NCBI GenBank assembly: GCA_033807775.1
Contig: CM066317.1
Span: 32,739,870-32,803,869, forward strand
Length of the DNA stretch: 64,000 bases
DNA from: Saussurea involucrata
Taxonomy: Eukaryota > Streptophyta > Magnoliopsida > Asterales > Asteraceae
Reading direction: 5' to 3'
Made by a program: the position numbers and the translations under genes. Shown here piece after piece: positions 61,718 to 64,000 of the stretch. The notes beneath the pieces are model-generated. The model saw nothing but the letters and a program-made list of their open reading frames with translations. It searched no databases and was not told the origin of the DNA. Position 1 is the first letter of the stretch, and the number at the start of each line of letters is the position of its first letter.

Positions 61718-61860
61718 TGCAAAGTACAACATGAAAAAAAACTTAGAAACTGCAAGGCACAACATGAAACAACAACATAGAAAATGCAAGACACAACATG
61801 AAACAACAACATAGAAAATGCAAGACACATCCTGAAACAACAACATAGAAACTGCAACAA
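61718..61860. repeat. 34-bp tandem repeats beside G4
   Basis: About four units of ACAACATGAAACAACAACAT plus AGAAAATGCAAGAC, period 34-36 bp, continuing from 55951-55976 across the G4 insertion. Confidence 0.75.
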
Positions 61861-61872
61861 CACTACCACCAC

Positions 61873-62193
61873 CTAAGGATAAAGTGCATTACACCTATCG
61901 ATGAAGGCTTGCTTCTCGCTTATCTGTGCTTGAAGAACTGCGAACTGTTGTACAATGTTGTGGACGTGTAAGTTTTCTTGACGAATACGGGACTCCTTAT
62001 CTTTGATTTCCCGCTTCATCCTTTTTATCTCCTTTTCTTCATCTTCCATCCTTTTCATATGTCCTTCCTTCCTAGCCAACAACTGTGTCCACTCTACAGT
62101 TAATTCCTCGATCTCCTTTTCACTTTTTTCTACCTCCTTCTTTAACTTATTCGACATTACTTGTGAAGACTGTGGGTTTGAAGAAGATGCCAT
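61873..62193 (-). CDS. K2 short coiled-coil protein
   Basis: 106 codons, MASSSNPQSS start, then an almost continuous charged heptad pattern from about residue 15 to 95 (Lys/Glu-rich, for example KRMEDEEKEIKRMKREIK). It ends EKQAFIDRCNALYP. The end of the neighbouring divergent gene (EKVAYITKMQDIYP) has the same layout, so the two are probably diverged duplicates. TATA-like GGCTATAAATA lies at 62273-62263 on the minus strand, about 75 bases before the ATG. No lesions. Function unknown; a dimerising partner of the neighbouring protein is one possibility. Not seen in K1. Confidence 0.65.
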   Translation of the reverse strand: MASSSNPQSSQVMSNKLKKEVEKSEKEIEELTVEWTQLLARKEGHMKRMEDEEKEIKRMKREIKDKESRIRQENLHVHNIVQQFAVLQAQISEKQAFIDRCNALYP

Positions 62194-62513
62194 TTGCTTG
62201 GTGAAAGATGAGAGTACAAAGTCGTATGAGTGTTGTGAGTCTTAAGTTGGAATTAACTTGGGTATTTATAGCCACAACATCGCAAGTGCGAACCTTCTCA
62301 GTTCCGCATCCGCACTTGCGAACCTACCCGCATCCGCACTTGCGAACCCACCAGCATCCGCACTTGCGAACCTACCCACATCCGCAAGTGCGAACATACC
62401 TTCTCACGACTATAAGTAGGTGGTCTGATGAATTAGTAATTCACAAGTTGTTATGTATCCTTTCTACCATCCACAACGTTTGCAAACCTTCTCTACCATT
62501 TCGTGCCACTATT
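62194..62513. promoter_or_regulatory. Divergent promoter with 24-bp repeats
   Basis: Lies between two head-to-head genes. TATA-like elements face outward: minus at 62273-62263 and plus CTATAAGTAGG at 62410-62420. Between them (62279-62396) are about four 24-bp units with CATCCGCACTTGCGAACC; the outermost cores are inverted (CGCAAGTGCG). The same core occurs in the K2 left TIR (CGCACTTGCG near 52362). The plus-strand frame that runs through from 62208 is only readthrough of the repeats; the likely start is ATG 62514. Confidence 0.75.
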
Positions 62514-63089
62514 ATGGCTGGGGGTTCTAGGTCAAAAGGGAAAAGGTCCACCAATGGCGCTGGAACTTCACGACAAAACGACAACCAACCCTTAAAAGAT
62601 GGAGCTTACAAGAGTACGTGGTGGGTACCGGTAACAACGGATGAGTGGGCAAAATGGGGCCGAACTAGGACCGATTATCCATTCACGGAAGAGGAGACAA
62701 ATCAGTGGAACGCTGCATGGGAGCAATACTACCTCGACCATCGCTTGAATGAACCACCAATGTATCAATCTAACCAGTCGGAGGATCTTACAGGAACTCA
62801 AAGAATGCCATCCCCCATAAAACGGTCAATTGATGACGATAATGCCCAGATTGAAAACGTAAAACGTATGTGGAACCAAAACAGGTTGATTATTCACGGG
62901 AAGAAGGACTGTCTGGAGGAGAAGAAACAAGATCTGGCACTAAGGAAGCGGGATATTCGGGATCTGCAAAAACAGATTCGCGAACTAGAAGAGGAGATTA
63001 CAGAGCTCACAGAGAGCTACACGGGAATGGAGGAGGTTATTGCTGAAAAGGTTGCCTATATCACCAAAATGCAGGACATCTACCCGTAG
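62514..63089 (+). CDS. K2 Trp-rich/coiled-coil protein
   Basis: 191 residues from MAGGSRSKGKRS, a basic start. Residues about 28-85 form a compact Trp-rich region (STWWVP, DEWAKWGRT, WNAAWEQYYLD, PPMYQ). A short linker follows, then a coiled coil from about 110 to 180 (KKDCLEEKKQDLALRKRDI onward), ending DIYP. I chose ATG 62514 because the K1 homologue starts there and the TATA box is about 100 bases upstream. Similarity to the K1 copy covers the whole length, so this is a conserved K-family cargo gene. The Trp-rich half superficially recalls a DNA-binding SANT/trihelix-like fold, but I cannot confirm this. Confidence 0.75.
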   Translation: MAGGSRSKGKRSTNGAGTSRQNDNQPLKDGAYKSTWWVPVTTDEWAKWGRTRTDYPFTEEETNQWNAAWEQYYLDHRLNEPPMYQSNQSEDLTGTQRMPSPIKRSIDDDNAQIENVKRMWNQNRLIIHGKKDCLEEKKQDLALRKRDIRDLQKQIRELEEEITELTESYTGMEEVIAEKVAYITKMQDIYP

Positions 63090-63286
63090 TAGTAGATTTC
63101 TTCAACTGTAATAGTTTCCATGTTTTATGAGTATCAATAAAATGCAACTTTCATGTTTACTTTATTTTACACACAAGAACCCTTAACAGACACAACAAAG
63201 TACATTGAAATCAACAGTAAACATAAGGATAACAAGCTTGAAAGACAATTGAACGTAACAGGCATAAATTGAGACTTCAAACAGGT
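63090..63286. other. Spacer between convergent K2 genes
   Basis: 3' ends of the coiled-coil gene and the transposase gene face each other. AATAAA occurs at 63137-63142, a possible polyadenylation signal for the plus-strand gene. Confidence 0.5.
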
Positions 63287-63957
63287 TTACTCGTTCAAAT
63301 CAATGTTTAGATCGAAAGTTTGATGCCTAGAACTTCCGTAGTTGGTCTCCTGGGTCGCCTGTGCTTGAGTTTGTCGGCTACCGGATGCTCCTTGATGTTG
63401 GCGGCTACCGGAGGCTCTTCGACGTTACCGGCTACCGGAGGCTCCTTGATTCACTGGAAACTCTGCATGACAGTTTGATCGATTATGTCCGCTTTGTTTA
63501 CACCGAGAACATCTTCTCGGTGTCAGATCCTCGCCACGGGATGGGATACGGTCATGGTTGCTCGGTCTACCAACGCGGTTCTGCATCACCGGAGGTTTAA
63601 CGGTCATAAGTGGTGGGTCTGGAACAACCCACGTTTCAGGAGGCCCAGTCGGATGTATGACCTCTGAGAGTGTTGCTCGCCAGGTAGCCGTCGTGAAGTA
63701 ACCAAGTGCCAGGTGGGTGACATCTGTACACCGGAGATATCTTGCAACGACGATTGCATGACTGCAAGGTAAACCGGACATCTGCCACTTCATACAAGTG
63801 CAATTACGATTATTGTAAGCCACCTTCGCGTCCCTGTGCATATCGCATACTTCGTATACACCATGACCAATTTCATGGACAGTAAACCTCGCCGACTTCA
63901 TTTGTCTCCTTTTAACTTTTTTCATTGCAAACGGGGTTAGAAAATCTACCCATTTTG
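63287..63957 (-). pseudogene. mudrA-like: MuDR-type transposase, C-terminal exon (partial gene)
   Basis: Last exon of a MULE transposase running off the window. An acceptor CTGCAG lies before 63957, then KWVDFLTPFAMKK, a SWIM zinc finger (CTCMKWQMSGLPCSHA) and a CCHC knuckle (CSRCKQSGHNRSNC), the usual C-terminal layout of MURA-like proteins. After it come three or four copies of a QGASGSR unit and a tail FDLNIDLNE, which resembles EAR-type repressor motifs. A TAA at 63425-63427 interrupts the repeat where the unit pattern expects Gln; the natural end is the TAA at 63287-63289. The catalytic domain lies beyond the window. Confidence 0.85.
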
Positions 63958-64000
63958 CTGCAGAAAAAAGTCAAAATACTGAAAATAATCTCACTTTGTT
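63958..64000 (-). other. Intron of the K2 transposase gene
   Basis: T-rich sequence on the minus strand ending in CTGCAG before the C-terminal exon; the next exon lies beyond the window. Confidence 0.5.

Larger units (their letters stand above)
52166..64000. mobile_element. MULE K2, autonomous-type, partial
   Basis: Left end GGGAAATTGACCAAAATAGC at 52166, preceded by AAGAGGGAC. The right end is beyond the window. Gene order: DUF1985-Ulp1 gene (+), short coiled-coil gene (-), Trp-rich/coiled-coil gene (+), MuDR-type transposase (-). G4 is inserted between the first two. Same family as K1 but diverged in TIR and motif sequence. The left TIR region (to about 52500) has CCGCACTTGCGAGTGCGG-type palindromes. 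Confidence 0.85.

Noticed and set aside
62208..62513. Upstream extension of the K2 coiled-coil frame
   Set aside because: Encodes only the 24-bp promoter repeats (HPHLRTY-like) and precedes the conserved TATA box; K1 homology starts at the ATG at 62514.
1..64000. Host protein-coding, tRNA or rRNA genes
   Set aside because: Every longer frame belongs to a transposable element or repeat; I saw no tRNA-like cloverleaf or rRNA sequence, although short ones could be missed by eye.

Overview
This is nuclear DNA of a flowering plant, almost certainly a eudicot (an Asteraceae-like species is only a guess), from a repeat-rich region. The evidence is nested Ty3/gypsy and Ty1/copia LTR retrotransposons primed by initiator-Met tRNA, Mutator-like elements (MULEs) with 9-bp target duplications, a Helitron and TTA/TAA-flanked MITEs. 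I find no convincing host gene, rRNA or tRNA gene.

Layout. 1-5.8 kb: end of a minus-strand gypsy element (LTR 2191-3930) next to an LTR fragment. 5.9-9.6 kb: MITEs and a solo LTR with perfect target duplication. 9.6-34.4 kb: a four-level nest. A copia element (C1, LTR 9614-10187, broken gag-pol 16389-19137) contains a second solo LTR and a Helitron and is cut by a minus-strand copia (C2, from 19138). C2 holds gypsy element G1 (20937-34028), whose 3' LTR holds gypsy element G2 (24828-33149). G1 encodes only Gag. G2 encodes a full-length Gag-Pol with chromodomain and its LTRs are nearly identical, so it could be the partner that supplies enzymes to G1.

35.2-52.1 kb: one MULE (M0, 9-bp duplication AAAAAGTAA at both ends) swollen to 16.9 kb by insertions: a 1.9-kb near-palindrome, a protease-carrying MULE (K1, 38094-43872), a coding-free gypsy derivative with tandem LTR-leader units (G3, 44395-50508) and a small MULE (M1, 50678-51940). 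52.2 kb to the end: a second protease-carrying MULE (K2), interrupted by gypsy derivative G4 (55977-61712).

The most interesting system is shared by K1 and K2. Both carry a seven-exon gene, with phase-0 introns wherever boundaries can be read, that fuses a DUF1985-type N-terminal region to a C48/Ulp1-type SUMO-protease domain (Kaonashi-like). Both also carry a small gene for a Trp-rich plus coiled-coil protein I cannot name. That gene has the same TATA context and a ~24-25 bp promoter repeat in both elements. K2 adds a divergent coiled-coil paralogue and a MuDR-type transposase whose C-terminal exon reaches the window end; K1 has no transposase and would need one in trans.

A second theme is that five or six different gypsy LTRs share a covarying stem-loop, a strong 5' splice site and a private array of CpG-containing palindromic motifs.
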